From contig CAZDQC010000027.1 of assembly GCA_964507245.1 (NCBI GenBank), positions 1 through 32,003 of the forward strand: a DNA stretch of 32,003 bases. Direction: 5' to 3'. The DNA comes from GCA-2731375 sp964507245 (GTDB taxonomy: Bacteria > Pseudomonadota > Alphaproteobacteria > GCA-2731375). Below, one piece after another: positions 24,013 through 32,003 of this stretch; position 1 is the stretch's first letter, and each line of letters opens with the position of its first letter. The notes under the pieces were generated by a model. That model ran no database searches and was not told the DNA's origin. It was given only the letters and a program-made list of their open reading frames with translations. Made by a program: the position numbers and the translations under genes.

Positions 24013-25965
24013 GTGAACAAGGCGCCTGCGCCAAAGTCCGGAGGGAAGGCGAGCCGGAGTTGGCTCGCAACCGCCATCTATTGGTTTGTCGTGCTCATTG
24101 TCTGGGGGGTGATTGCAATCTTGGGCGTAATTGTCTGGTACGCCTATGACCTGCCGCCAGTGGATAAGTTGTCGGCTATCCAGCGCAAACCGTCGGTGAC
24201 GCTGTTGGATCGCAAGAACCGCAAGATTGCTGAATTCGGGGACGTCTACGGTGTTCCCGTACAGTTGAATCAATTACCTAAGTATCTGCCCAACGCCGTT
24301 GTGGCGACCGAGGATAGGCGCTTCTATAACCATTACGGGATTGATCCAATCGGTTTGCTCCGAGCCATGGTGAAGAATGTAGTTGCTGGCCGCGTGGTAC
24401 AGGGCGGCAGCACCATTAGCCAGCAATTAGCCAAAAACGTCTTCCTGACCCACCAGCGTACTTTGAAGCGGAAGGTGCAGGAATTCCTACTCGCTCTGTG
24501 GCTGGAAGCTACTTTTTCCAAAGAACATATCCTCACGCTCTATCTGAACCGAGTCTACTTTGGCGCCGGTGCCTATGGGGTTGATGCGGCTGCGCGGCGG
24601 TATTTTTCCAAACCTGCTGGCAAAGTCAATCTGGCCGAGGCGGCTATGCTAGCCGGCCTATTGAAGGCACCATCGCGTTTAACGCCTACTCGGAATCTTA
24701 AGGCAGCACAGAAACGAGCGGCGCTGGTCCTAACCCTTATGGCCGATGTGGGCTATATCAAACCGGCAGCGGCCCAAGCAGCAAAAGTAAAACCAGCCAG
24801 CCTACACTTCGGAAGGCGGCCCACGGGACAGCCAGCGTACTACTTCTCAGATTGGATCATCGACCGCCTGACCGACTATCTTGGACCTACGGAACGCAAT
24901 TTAGTGATCCGCACGACGCTGGACCGTGAAATGCAGCACCATGCCGAACGGATTTTTGCCAAGCTGTTCACAGGCCCTGCTCGCAAGCGCAAGATTGGCC
25001 AAGGCGCACTTTTGGCCATGGCCCCCAACGGCGCCGTTCGGGCAATGGTTGGGGGACGCGACTATCGTAGAAGCCAGTACAACCGGGCTACCCAAGCTCG
25101 TCGACAGCCAGGTTCAGCCTTCAAGCCCGTTGTTTTCCTAGCCGGATTGGAAATGGGGTTACGCTCCGACACAACTTTTAATGACAAACCAATCACCGTG
25201 GATGGTTGGTCGCCCAAGAATTACGCTAACAAATACCGGGGACAGCTGACCTTTAGTGAAGCTCTTGCCTACTCCTCCAACTCCGTAGCCGTACAGGTGT
25301 CCGAACGAGTGGGCCGAGGCCACGTTATAGACGCGGCACGGCGGTTGGGGATGACTTCCCGAATTGCCACTCATCCATCTATTGCTCTAGGTACTGCAGA
25401 AGTTGGCCTGCTGGAATTGACCACCATGTACGCCTCACTGGCTAACCAAGGACTTGGTGCACTGCCCCATGGCATTTTAGAAGTTCGGGATGACCGGGAT
25501 AATGTGCTCTACCGCCGCCATGGCTCGGGCAGAGGGCAGGTGGCTCGGCCCCGACATGTAGCCGAACTAAGCCATATGCTGGCTAACACAATTCAGGCCG
25601 GAACTGGCCGCAATGCCAAGATTGGTAGGCCGGCGGCCGGAAAGACTGGCACCAGTCAGGATTATAAAGACGCTTGGTTCGTGGGTTATACTTCGCAGCT
25701 TGTAGCTGGAATTTGGTTGGGCAACGACGATGGCAGCCCAATGAACCGGGTTTCGGGTGGCGGGACGCCGGCACGGCTGTGGCGAGATTTCATGATAGCG
25801 GTGCACAAGGGACTACCGGCCCACTCATTGAATAAGCCCGCCATCAAGCGACAATCGCCACAGCGCGGCAAGAATTTGTTTGATAGGCTGTGGAAAAGTT
25901 TTGGTGGAGGCAGCCCGACACAAACCAACGATACCGACGACTACAACAGCAAGGACGATCCTTAA
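24013..25965 (+). CDS. Class A penicillin-binding protein (PBP1A family, transglycosylase/transpeptidase)
   Basis: 650-aa bifunctional peptidoglycan synthase anchored in the inner membrane. It has a basic cytoplasmic N-terminus and one transmembrane helix (about 19-46). The GT51 transglycosylase domain shows ATEDRRFYNHYGID (catalytic E100), GGSTISQQLAKN, RKVQEF and LNRVYFGAGAYGV. The transpeptidase domain has nucleophile S368 in GSAFKP, YSSNS and K544 in KTGTS, all three penicillin-binding motifs intact. GTG 24013 starts 3 nt after the gyrB stop. It is shorter than E. coli PBP1A (850 aa) and lacks the long OB insert. Coupling to gyrB is unusual and would tie wall growth to the replication genes. 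Confidence 0.93.
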   Translation: MNKAPAPKSGGKASRSWLATAIYWFVVLIVWGVIAILGVIVWYAYDLPPVDKLSAIQRKPSVTLLDRKNRKIAEFGDVYGVPVQLNQLPKYLPNAVVATEDRRFYNHYGIDPIGLLRAMVKNVVAGRVVQGGSTISQQLAKNVFLTHQRTLKRKVQEFLLALWLEATFSKEHILTLYLNRVYFGAGAYGVDAAARRYFSKPAGKVNLAEAAMLAGLLKAPSRLTPTRNLKAAQKRAALVLTLMADVGYIKPAAAQAAKVKPASLHFGRRPTGQPAYYFSDWIIDRLTDYLGPTERNLVIRTTLDREMQHHAERIFAKLFTGPARKRKIGQGALLAMAPNGAVRAMVGGRDYRRSQYNRATQARRQPGSAFKPVVFLAGLEMGLRSDTTFNDKPITVDGWSPKNYANKYRGQLTFSEALAYSSNSVAVQVSERVGRGHVIDAARRLGMTSRIATHPSIALGTAEVGLLELTTMYASLANQGLGALPHGILEVRDDRDNVLYRRHGSGRGQVARPRHVAELSHMLANTIQAGTGRNAKIGRPAAGKTGTSQDYKDAWFVGYTSQLVAGIWLGNDDGSPMNRVSGGGTPARLWRDFMIAVHKGLPAHSLNKPAIKRQSPQRGKNLFDRLWKSFGGGSPTQTNDTDDYNSKDDP

Positions 25966-25967
25966 CC

Positions 25968-27575
25968 ATGGAAACATTCGACTACATTATTGTCGGTGCA
26001 GGCACGGCTGGCTGCTTGCTGGCAAACCGTTTGTCGACAGATCCCAGAACTACCGTCCTATTGTTGGAAGCTGGCGGCAAGGATAATTATCACTGGATCC
26101 ATATTCCCGTTGGTTACCTTTACACCTTGGGCAATCCAAGAACGGATTGGTGCTACAAGACCGAGTCGGAGCTAGGCCTGAATGGCCGGACCATCGACTA
26201 CGCTCGGGGTAAAGTTCTGGGCGGCTGTTCTTCGATCAACGGCATGATCTACATGCGCGGACAGGCTCGGGACTATGATCAATGGCGGCAGATGGGCAAC
26301 ATGGGCTGGGCTTGGGAAGATGTTCTGCCCTATTTCCGCATAACTGAAAACCATTTTGCCGGTAGCAACGACATGCACGGCACTGATGGCGAATGGCGAG
26401 TTGAGGAACCGCGTGTCAATTGGGAAATTCTAGCCGCATTTCGCGAGGCTGCAGCCCAGGTGGGCATCCCGAAGTTGGACGACTTCAATCGCGGCGATAA
26501 TGAAGGTTGCGGCTATTTTCAGGTCAATCAAAAACGTGGCGTGCGCTGGAGCGCTGCCAAAGCATTTCTAAAGCCGGCCATGCAACGACAAAATCTGGAG
26601 GTCTTGACCCATGCCCAGGCCACCCGCGTCATAATTGAGGATAGGCGCGCAACGGGTCTGGAGTTTTGCCACAACGGCGTGTTAACCGATGCCAAGGCTA
26701 ATGGCGCAGTGATCCTCTCGGGCGGCTCGGTCAATTCCCCGCAGCTGCTCGAACTGTCTGGAATCGGACAAGGCCAATTGCTACAGCACCACGGCATTTC
26801 AGTGCAGAAGGAACTTTCTGGCGTTGGTGAAAATTTACAGGACCATTTGCAGGTGCGCTTGGTTTACAGGGTTTCTAACACAAGAACTTTGAACCTCCGC
26901 TCCAACAACCTGCTGGGCCGCATCGCTATGGGTGTGGAATATGTTTTGTTCAAAACTGGTCCTTTGACCATGGCGCCCAGTCAGTTGGGAGCCTTTGCCA
27001 AATCCGACCCCAGCCGGGAAACAGCGAACCTGCAATACCATGTCCAGCCGCTGAGCACGGACAAACTAGGCGAGGATTTGCACCCGTTTGAGGCTTTCAC
27101 CGCCTCGGTCTGCAATTTACGGCCCGATAGCCGGGGTAGCATTCATATCGATAGCTCTGATGCGATGCGCCAACCTTCCATCCGCCCCAACTACCTTTCC
27201 ACCGAAAGCGACCGTAGGGTAACTGCAGACGCCATACGGCTGACCCGCAAAATATGCGCTGCGCCGGGCCTGGCGCCCTATAATCCTGTAGAGTTACGAC
27301 CTGGACTAGAAATTGGCCATGACGATGAAAGTTTAACCAAGGCGGCCGGCAACATAGCAACAACTATATTCCATCCCGTCAGTACATGCCGTATGGGTCA
27401 GGATGACCGGGCGGTGGTTGACGATCGTTTGCGTGTCCATGGAATTAACAGCCTGCGCGTGGTCGATGCATCCATCATGCCTACGATCACCTCCGGCAAC
27501 ACTAACTCGCCTGTTGTTATGATTGCAGAAAAAGCGGCTAAGATGATCATCCAAGACGGGCGCCAGAATGGTTGA
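25968..27575 (+). CDS. GMC-family FAD oxidoreductase (choline/alcohol dehydrogenase-like)
   Basis: 535-aa GMC oxidoreductase that oxidises an alcohol to an aldehyde using FAD. N-terminal FDYIIVGAGTAGCLLANRLS (residues 4-23), LLLEAGG, the GMC signature GKVLGGCSSINGMIYMRG (near 84-101), SGGSVNSPQLLELSGIG as the second signature, and C-terminal HPVSTCRMG (catalytic His) and DASIMPTITSGNTNSP. Closest by pattern to BetA/AlkJ-type dehydrogenases; substrate unknown. ATG 25968 lies 2 nt after the PBP stop; a longer frame from 25890 overlaps the PBP and is not used. Confidence 0.92.
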   Translation: METFDYIIVGAGTAGCLLANRLSTDPRTTVLLLEAGGKDNYHWIHIPVGYLYTLGNPRTDWCYKTESELGLNGRTIDYARGKVLGGCSSINGMIYMRGQARDYDQWRQMGNMGWAWEDVLPYFRITENHFAGSNDMHGTDGEWRVEEPRVNWEILAAFREAAAQVGIPKLDDFNRGDNEGCGYFQVNQKRGVRWSAAKAFLKPAMQRQNLEVLTHAQATRVIIEDRRATGLEFCHNGVLTDAKANGAVILSGGSVNSPQLLELSGIGQGQLLQHHGISVQKELSGVGENLQDHLQVRLVYRVSNTRTLNLRSNNLLGRIAMGVEYVLFKTGPLTMAPSQLGAFAKSDPSRETANLQYHVQPLSTDKLGEDLHPFEAFTASVCNLRPDSRGSIHIDSSDAMRQPSIRPNYLSTESDRRVTADAIRLTRKICAAPGLAPYNPVELRPGLEIGHDDESLTKAAGNIATTIFHPVSTCRMGQDDRAVVDDRLRVHGINSLRVVDASIMPTITSGNTNSPVVMIAEKAAKMIIQDGRQNG

Positions 27576-27607
27576 CCTGTTGCGGCTAACAACTAATCTT
27601 CACTACC

Positions 27608-27841
27608 ATGCTTAGCCTGCCAAAAATTCTTTTGCTTTTGGCCCTGGTGGCCGGGGTCTTTTTAGTCTCGAAGATCCTGCGGAGCCGATCGAATCCGACT
27701 TTGAAGGACACCAAAGAACCGGCTGAAACCGACGCCCTTGACCTAAGCCCCTGTGGGGTCTGCGGCAATTATGTGGCAAACGACGGCAGCAGTTGCGAGC
27801 GAGCCGATTGCCCCATTGCCAAGGGTGGATGTGGCGACTAG
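27608..27841 (+). CDS. Small membrane-anchored cysteine-rich protein (putative zinc-binding)
   Basis: 77-aa protein with one N-terminal membrane segment (about residues 5-22), a basic and variable linker, and a Cys-rich tail. The cysteines are C49 and C52 (CGVC), C63, C68 and C75, a CxxC-x10-C-x4-C pattern like a small zinc ribbon with one extra Cys. From memory, similar short proteins (one TM plus a 'CxVCGxxV...CxxxDCP' tail) precede glyQ in related alphaproteobacteria, which supports a real gene. Function unknown. ATG 27608 is 32 nt after the GMC stop and 37 nt separate its stop from glyQ. Confidence 0.75.
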   Translation: MLSLPKILLLLALVAGVFLVSKILRSRSNPTLKDTKEPAETDALDLSPCGVCGNYVANDGSSCERADCPIAKGGCGD

Positions 27842-27878
27842 GTTGCGCCGAATCTCACACCACGGAAAACCGTCACCC

Positions 27879-28784
27879 ATGACCGGCACGCCAACATTTA
27901 ACTCTAAGACTTTTCAGGGCCTAATTCTGGCACTGCAAAATTATTGGTCCGAGCAGGGTTGCATAATCCTGCAGCCCTACGACATGGAGGTCGGCGCAGG
28001 CACCTTTCACTGGGCCACAACCTTGCGGTCCCTTGGGAGCAAAAGCTGGAACGCCGCCTTTGTACAGCCATCGCGGCGGCCCGCTGACGGACGCTATGGA
28101 GAGAATCCCAACCGCTTGCAGCATTATTTTCAGTTCCAGGTGATTATGAAGCCGTCGCCCCCCGATTTTCAGGATTTATATCTGGGCAGCCTCGCTGCCA
28201 TTGGCCTGGATGCTGCTAGTCACGACATCCGCTTTGTTGAGGACGATTGGGAAAGTCCTACTTTGGGCGCTTGGGGCTTAGGCTGGGAAGTTTGGTGCGA
28301 TGGTATGGAAGTTAGTCAGTTCACCTATTTCCAGCAGGTAGGTGGGTTTGACTGCAATCCTATCTCGGGTGAGTTGACTTATGGCCTGGAGCGCTTGGCA
28401 ATGTATGTCCAGGGCGTGGATCATTTCCAACAGCTGGTCTGGAACGAACCGGGCACTTCCCGCTCGAAAACCTATGCTGATATCTACTTAGCGGCAGAAC
28501 AGCAGTTTTCCGCCTACAACTTCTATTATGCGGATACTGACATTTTGCTCAGGCATTTCGCGGATGCCGAAATCGAGTGCGCTGCTCTGGTCGGAGCGGA
28601 GTTACCCTTGCCCGCCTACGACCAGTGCATCAAGGCCTCGCACATTTTTAATTTATTGGAAGCCCGCGGCACGATTTCGGTGACGGAACGGGCAGCCTAT
28701 ATAGGCCGGGTGCGAGATCTCGCTAAAGCTTGTGCCAAGGCTTATCTTGTCGCCGAAGGCGAACTCGTCGAGGATATGGCCTGA
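27879..28784 (+). CDS. glyQ: Glycyl-tRNA synthetase alpha subunit
   Basis: 301-aa catalytic subunit of the heterotetrameric bacterial glycyl-tRNA synthetase that activates glycine and charges tRNA-Gly. The sequence beginning TFQGLILALQNYWSEQGC (first part of the family core), QPYDMEVGAGTFHWATTLRS, RYGENPNRLQHYFQFQV and CDGMEVSQFTYFQQVGG is diagnostic. ATG 27879 gives the usual length; upstream in-frame codons from 27753 overlap the small Cys-rich gene and are ignored. glyS begins one base after its stop (TGATATG), so the two subunits are coupled. Confidence 0.96.
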   Translation: MTGTPTFNSKTFQGLILALQNYWSEQGCIILQPYDMEVGAGTFHWATTLRSLGSKSWNAAFVQPSRRPADGRYGENPNRLQHYFQFQVIMKPSPPDFQDLYLGSLAAIGLDAASHDIRFVEDDWESPTLGAWGLGWEVWCDGMEVSQFTYFQQVGGFDCNPISGELTYGLERLAMYVQGVDHFQQLVWNEPGTSRSKTYADIYLAAEQQFSAYNFYYADTDILLRHFADAEIECAALVGAELPLPAYDQCIKASHIFNLLEARGTISVTERAAYIGRVRDLAKACAKAYLVAEGELVEDMA

Positions 28785-28785
28785 T

Positions 28786-30840
28786 ATGTCGGATCTATTG
28801 CTGGAGTTGTTTGGCGAGGAAATTCCCGCCAGCATGCAGGCCCGCGCCGCTAAAGATCTAAAGCGCCTTGTTTGCAACAGTTGCAGGGTGGCAAATTTAC
28901 CATTTGAAACGGCTAAGGCCTATGTCACACCCCGACGCCTAATTCTCCACATTTCCGGCTTGCCCATGGTGCAAACGGACGCACGAGAAGAAATACGCGG
29001 TCCAAAGGTGGACGCGCCGGACAAGGCAATTCAAGGTTTTCTTCAAGGCAACGGCATTAGTCGAGACCAGTGTGAAGAGCGGGAACTGGCAAAAGGCGTA
29101 TTTCTTTACGCAATCATCCAACACCAGGGACGGCCGACGATGGAATTGTTGGCAGAGATTTTGCCCAAAGCCTTTGCTGATCTACCCTGGCCAAAATCAA
29201 TGAGATGGGGCAGCGGCGCTACCCGTTGGATTAGGCCCTTGCATTCCATTCTAGCCCTGTTTGACGGCACAGTCTTACCTCTGACATTTGCAGGGATCAA
29301 CAGCGGAATACAGACGCAAGGGCATCGCTTCCATGCGCCGGCGTCATTCGATGTACGGGGATTCGCTGATTATCGGGACAAACTGGCAGCCGCCAAAGTT
29401 ATCATCGACCCCGATGAGAGGCGCAAAACAATTTCCGAGGGTGCCAGACGACTGGCCCGGGAAGCCGGCCTGACCCTAGTGGAAGATGATGGTCTGTTGG
29501 CCGAGATTTCCGGCCTGGTGGAATGGCCTGTGCCTATGCTGGGAAGTTTTGACAAGCGGTTCCTGGACGTCCCTTCAGAGGTTCTGGTCACCACCATGAC
29601 GGTGAACCAGAAATACCTCTCTCTGCGGGATGCTGAAGGCGACCTCTCGCCACATTTTATCGCCGTAGCTAATCTGGAAGCACAGGATGGGGGCTATCAA
29701 ATTATTGCCGGCAACGAATACGTACTAACAGCGCGGCTGACGGACGCCGAATTTTTCTGGAACCAGGACAAGAAAAAAACCCTGGCTAGCCGGGTTCCAG
29801 CCTTGAACGAAGTGGTGTTTCACGCCAAGCTAGGTCATCTTGGTGACAAAGTCAGCCGCATGGAAAAACTAGTGGCCGAGCTGGCCGGTTATATCCCCGG
29901 TGCCGACGTGGAGAGGGCCCAGCGTGCTGCCCATTTGTGCAAGGCCGATTTGATCAGCGACATGGTCTACGAATTTCCGGAATTGCAGGGCGTTATGGGC
30001 CAATACTACGCCCTGAACGATGGCGAACCAGCAGATGTAGCCCTGGCCATCCGGCAGCATTATTCGCCCGCCGGGCCAATGGACGACTGTCCTTCGGAAG
30101 CTATCGCCTTGTGTGTCGCTCTGGCCGATAAACTGGATATTATTGTGGGCTTTTGGGCTATCGATGAAAAGCCAACGGGTTCCCGTGATCCATTTGCCCT
30201 ACGCCGGGCCGCCTTAGGCATAATTCGCATAATTATAGAAAACAATCTGCGCCTGCCATTGAAAAACGCCTTTGCGCTTGCCCAGGATGCATATGTATTT
30301 TCTGGGGCGCCGGATAGCAGCTTGCTAGATTTCTTTGCGGATCGCCTGAAGGCCTATCTGCGGGAACAAGGCATGCGCCATGATCTGATTCAGGCGGTCT
30401 TTTCCCTTGGCGGAGAGGACGATCTGGTCCGCATGATCAGCCAGGTGCATGCGTTGGAAAAATTTCTCGCCAGCGAAGATGGGGTTAATCTGCTCACGGC
30501 CTATCGCCGAGCTGCCAATATCTTGCGTATAGAGGAAAAGAAGGATGGCCTCACTCATAACGGTGCCGTCCACCAGGGGCTTCTGCAACAGAAACAGGAA
30601 TTTGACCTGGCCCACGCGCTTGGTTTCGCTGCAGATCAAATCGACGACGCTTTAGCGAGCGAAGATTTCGCTCAGGCTATGACGGCTATGGCGGGATTGG
30701 GCCCGCCGGTCGACAGTTTTTTCGAATCCGTAACCGTAAACACGGAGGATGACGGACTACGTGGAAATCGTTTGCGGTTGTTGTCAGGAATTCGCCAAAC
30801 TTTGCATAAAATTGCTGATTTCAGCGAAATTGAAGGCTGA
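28786..30840 (+). CDS. glyS: Glycyl-tRNA synthetase beta subunit
   Basis: 684-aa partner of GlyQ that supplies tRNA binding. N-terminal SDLLLELFGEEIPASMQARA, VTPRRLILHISGLP, GPKVDAPDKAIQGFLQGNGI and WPKSMRWGSGATRWIRPLHS are all characteristic, as are FHAKLGHLGDKVSRM and DKLDIIVGFWAIDEKPTGSR (HD-like region), and a C-terminal DALR-type helical domain. Length matches the family (about 680-700). ATG 28786 is chosen because it aligns with the conserved N-terminus and follows the glyQ TGA by one base; the longer frame from 28732 overlaps glyQ. Confidence 0.96.
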   Translation: MSDLLLELFGEEIPASMQARAAKDLKRLVCNSCRVANLPFETAKAYVTPRRLILHISGLPMVQTDAREEIRGPKVDAPDKAIQGFLQGNGISRDQCEERELAKGVFLYAIIQHQGRPTMELLAEILPKAFADLPWPKSMRWGSGATRWIRPLHSILALFDGTVLPLTFAGINSGIQTQGHRFHAPASFDVRGFADYRDKLAAAKVIIDPDERRKTISEGARRLAREAGLTLVEDDGLLAEISGLVEWPVPMLGSFDKRFLDVPSEVLVTTMTVNQKYLSLRDAEGDLSPHFIAVANLEAQDGGYQIIAGNEYVLTARLTDAEFFWNQDKKKTLASRVPALNEVVFHAKLGHLGDKVSRMEKLVAELAGYIPGADVERAQRAAHLCKADLISDMVYEFPELQGVMGQYYALNDGEPADVALAIRQHYSPAGPMDDCPSEAIALCVALADKLDIIVGFWAIDEKPTGSRDPFALRRAALGIIRIIIENNLRLPLKNAFALAQDAYVFSGAPDSSLLDFFADRLKAYLREQGMRHDLIQAVFSLGGEDDLVRMISQVHALEKFLASEDGVNLLTAYRRAANILRIEEKKDGLTHNGAVHQGLLQQKQEFDLAHALGFAADQIDDALASEDFAQAMTAMAGLGPPVDSFFESVTVNTEDDGLRGNRLRLLSGIRQTLHKIADFSEIEG

Positions 30841-30858
30841 ATCACTGATAGGTATACC

Positions 30859-32003
30859 ATGACAAATTGGGTTTACACCTTCGGCAGCGGTGCAGCGGAC
30901 GGGGGTGCAGATGACAAGAACCTCCTTGGCGGCAAGGGCGCGAATTTGGCGGAAATGTCGTGTCTAGGTCTGCCTGTGCCTCCGGGATTTACGCTGACAA
31001 CTGAAGTTTGCTCCACTTATTACGATAACCAGGAAAACTACCCCGATGATTTGGCCGGTCAGGTGGCGAGCGCCCTTGCCTCGGTTGAGGCTATCGTAGG
31101 CGCAACATTTGGTGACGAGAACAATCCACTGCTAGTCTCAGTCCGTTCAGGGGCCCGTGCCTCCATGCCCGGCATGATGGATACGGTATTGAACCTAGGG
31201 CTTAACGACCGAACTGTAGTCGGATTGGCAAAGCGAAGCAGCAATGAGCGTTTTGCCTGGGACAGCTACCGCCGTTTCATCCAGATGTACTCGGACGTGG
31301 TGTTAGGCATCGACCATTATCACTTCGAGGAGCTGTTGGAGGTGCACAAGGAGGGCAAGGGCCTCCAGCTTGATACCGAATTGTCGGCCGATGACGTCCG
31401 CGAACTGGTGGGTAAGTTTAAGGAAAAAGTGTTGCAGGAAGGCAATGACGATTTTCCACAAGATGTAAATGATCAGCTATGGGGCGCTATCAGTGCGGTA
31501 TTGGGCTCTTGGCAGAATGCTCGCGCCGTAACCTACCGGCGCCTGCATGACATTCCCGTCAGCTGGGGCACAGCCGTCAATATCCAGGCAATGGTGTTTG
31601 GCAACATGGGGAACGATTCCGCTACCGGAGTAGCCTTTACCCGCGACCCGTCCACGGGTGAAAAACGGTTCTTCGGAGAATATTTGATCAACGCCCAGGG
31701 TGAAGACGTGGTTGCCGGCATCCGAACGCCGCAGCATTTGACCCAGGCAGCGCGCGAGGCTGCAAACGATGACAAGCCGTCGTTGGAGGAAGTTATGCCG
31801 GAGATTTTTGTAGAGCTTGAAGCCATCTACCAGCACCTTGAAGCCCATTATCGGGACATGCAGGACATCGAGTTCACGGTACAAAACGGCTCCTTGTATA
31901 TTCTTCAAACTCGCTCCGGCAAACGTACAGCGGAGGCTGCCATAAAGATCGCTGTTGAAATGACCAATGAAGGCCTATTAAGCCGGGAGGAAGCCATTCG
32001 GCG
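30859..32003 (+). CDS. ppdK: Pyruvate, phosphate dikinase (5' part; continues past the window)
   Basis: First 381 codons of a protein usually near 880-900 aa. PPDK interconverts pyruvate, ATP and phosphate with PEP, AMP and pyrophosphate. ATP-grasp domain: LLGGKGANLAEMSCLGLPVP (start of the ATP-binding half), SVRSGARASMPGMMDTVLNL, SYRRFIQMYSDVV, VFGNMGNDSATGVAFTRDPS, GEYLINAQGEDVVAGIRTP and the closing DIEFTVQNGSLYILQTRSGKR. PEP-utilising His and C-terminal TIM-barrel domains lie outside. ATG 30859 follows glyS by 18 nt with only a weak AGG site. The frame stays open to the window end. PEP supply could feed the NeuB-type enzyme, but the link is metabolic only. Confidence 0.95.
   Translation, partial: MTNWVYTFGSGAADGGADDKNLLGGKGANLAEMSCLGLPVPPGFTLTTEVCSTYYDNQENYPDDLAGQVASALASVEAIVGATFGDENNPLLVSVRSGARASMPGMMDTVLNLGLNDRTVVGLAKRSSNERFAWDSYRRFIQMYSDVVLGIDHYHFEELLEVHKEGKGLQLDTELSADDVRELVGKFKEKVLQEGNDDFPQDVNDQLWGAISAVLGSWQNARAVTYRRLHDIPVSWGTAVNIQAMVFGNMGNDSATGVAFTRDPSTGEKRFFGEYLINAQGEDVVAGIRTPQHLTQAAREAANDDKPSLEEVMPEIFVELEAIYQHLEAHYRDMQDIEFTVQNGSLYILQTRSGKRTAEAAIKIAVEMTNEGLLSREEAIR

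Noticed and set aside
1..32003. tRNA, rRNA, CRISPR or insertion-sequence elements
   Set aside because: No clover-leaf, conserved rRNA segment, spaced direct repeats or transposase motifs were noticed on reading both strands; a dedicated search was not possible.

Overview
The window looks like a chromosomal segment of a draft alphaproteobacterial genome, most likely Rhodospirillales-like. The reasons are the dnaN-recF-gyrB core block, a two-subunit glycyl-tRNA synthetase (glyQ-glyS), a pyruvate phosphate dikinase, a leucyl aminopeptidase / MarR / NlpC-P60 trio, and a TAXI-type binding protein. Base composition is moderate (mid-50s % G+C by eye). Two runs of exactly 100 N (7703-7802 and 9341-9440) are scaffold gaps. 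No rRNA, tRNA, CRISPR array or insertion sequence was seen.

Layout. (1) 1-2942, plus strand: a CoA ligase resembling the cyclohexanecarboxylate/benzoate group, a gamma-glutamylcyclotransferase-like protein, and an SDR protein whose catalytic Tyr and Lys are replaced. (2) 2943-5555, minus strand: an MscS channel translationally coupled to an N-carbamoyl-amino-acid hydrolase type M20 enzyme, with a decayed fragment of a second M20 amidohydrolase upstream. (3) 5641-7002: a divergent FAD-dependent oxidoreductase. (4) 7020-10835: an operon with a promoter flanked by two perfect mirror-image operator-like palindromes, a winged-helix regulator with a Rossmann-like C-terminal half, an M20 hydrolase, a NeuB-type sugar acid synthase and a NeuC-type UDP-GlcNAc 2-epimerase. 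The last three are translationally coupled. This is the most interesting accessory block, but both scaffold gaps fall in it. (5) 11277-18097, minus strand: class II fructose-bisphosphate aldolase, an MFS exporter, an NlpC/P60 peptidase with SH3 repeats, a degenerate MarR-like gene, an M17 aminopeptidase and an orphan TAXI binding protein. (6) 18901-32003, plus strand: dnaN, recF, gyrB, a class A penicillin-binding protein, a GMC oxidoreductase, a small membrane-anchored cysteine-rich protein, glyQ, glyS and the start of ppdK, mostly only a few bases apart.

The clearest unexpected structural signal is between dnaN and recF. The 99 bases ending at 20348 align codon for codon, without gaps and down to the stop codon, with the last 99 bases of dnaN. 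I read this as a decayed second DnaN C-terminus whose stop codon overlaps the recF ribosome-binding site. With the M20 fragment at 5307-5555, the degraded MarR-like gene and several long empty spacers, it suggests a genome undergoing some gene decay. dnaA is not next to dnaN here. Functional statements rest on motif and family recognition by reading; no database search was run.
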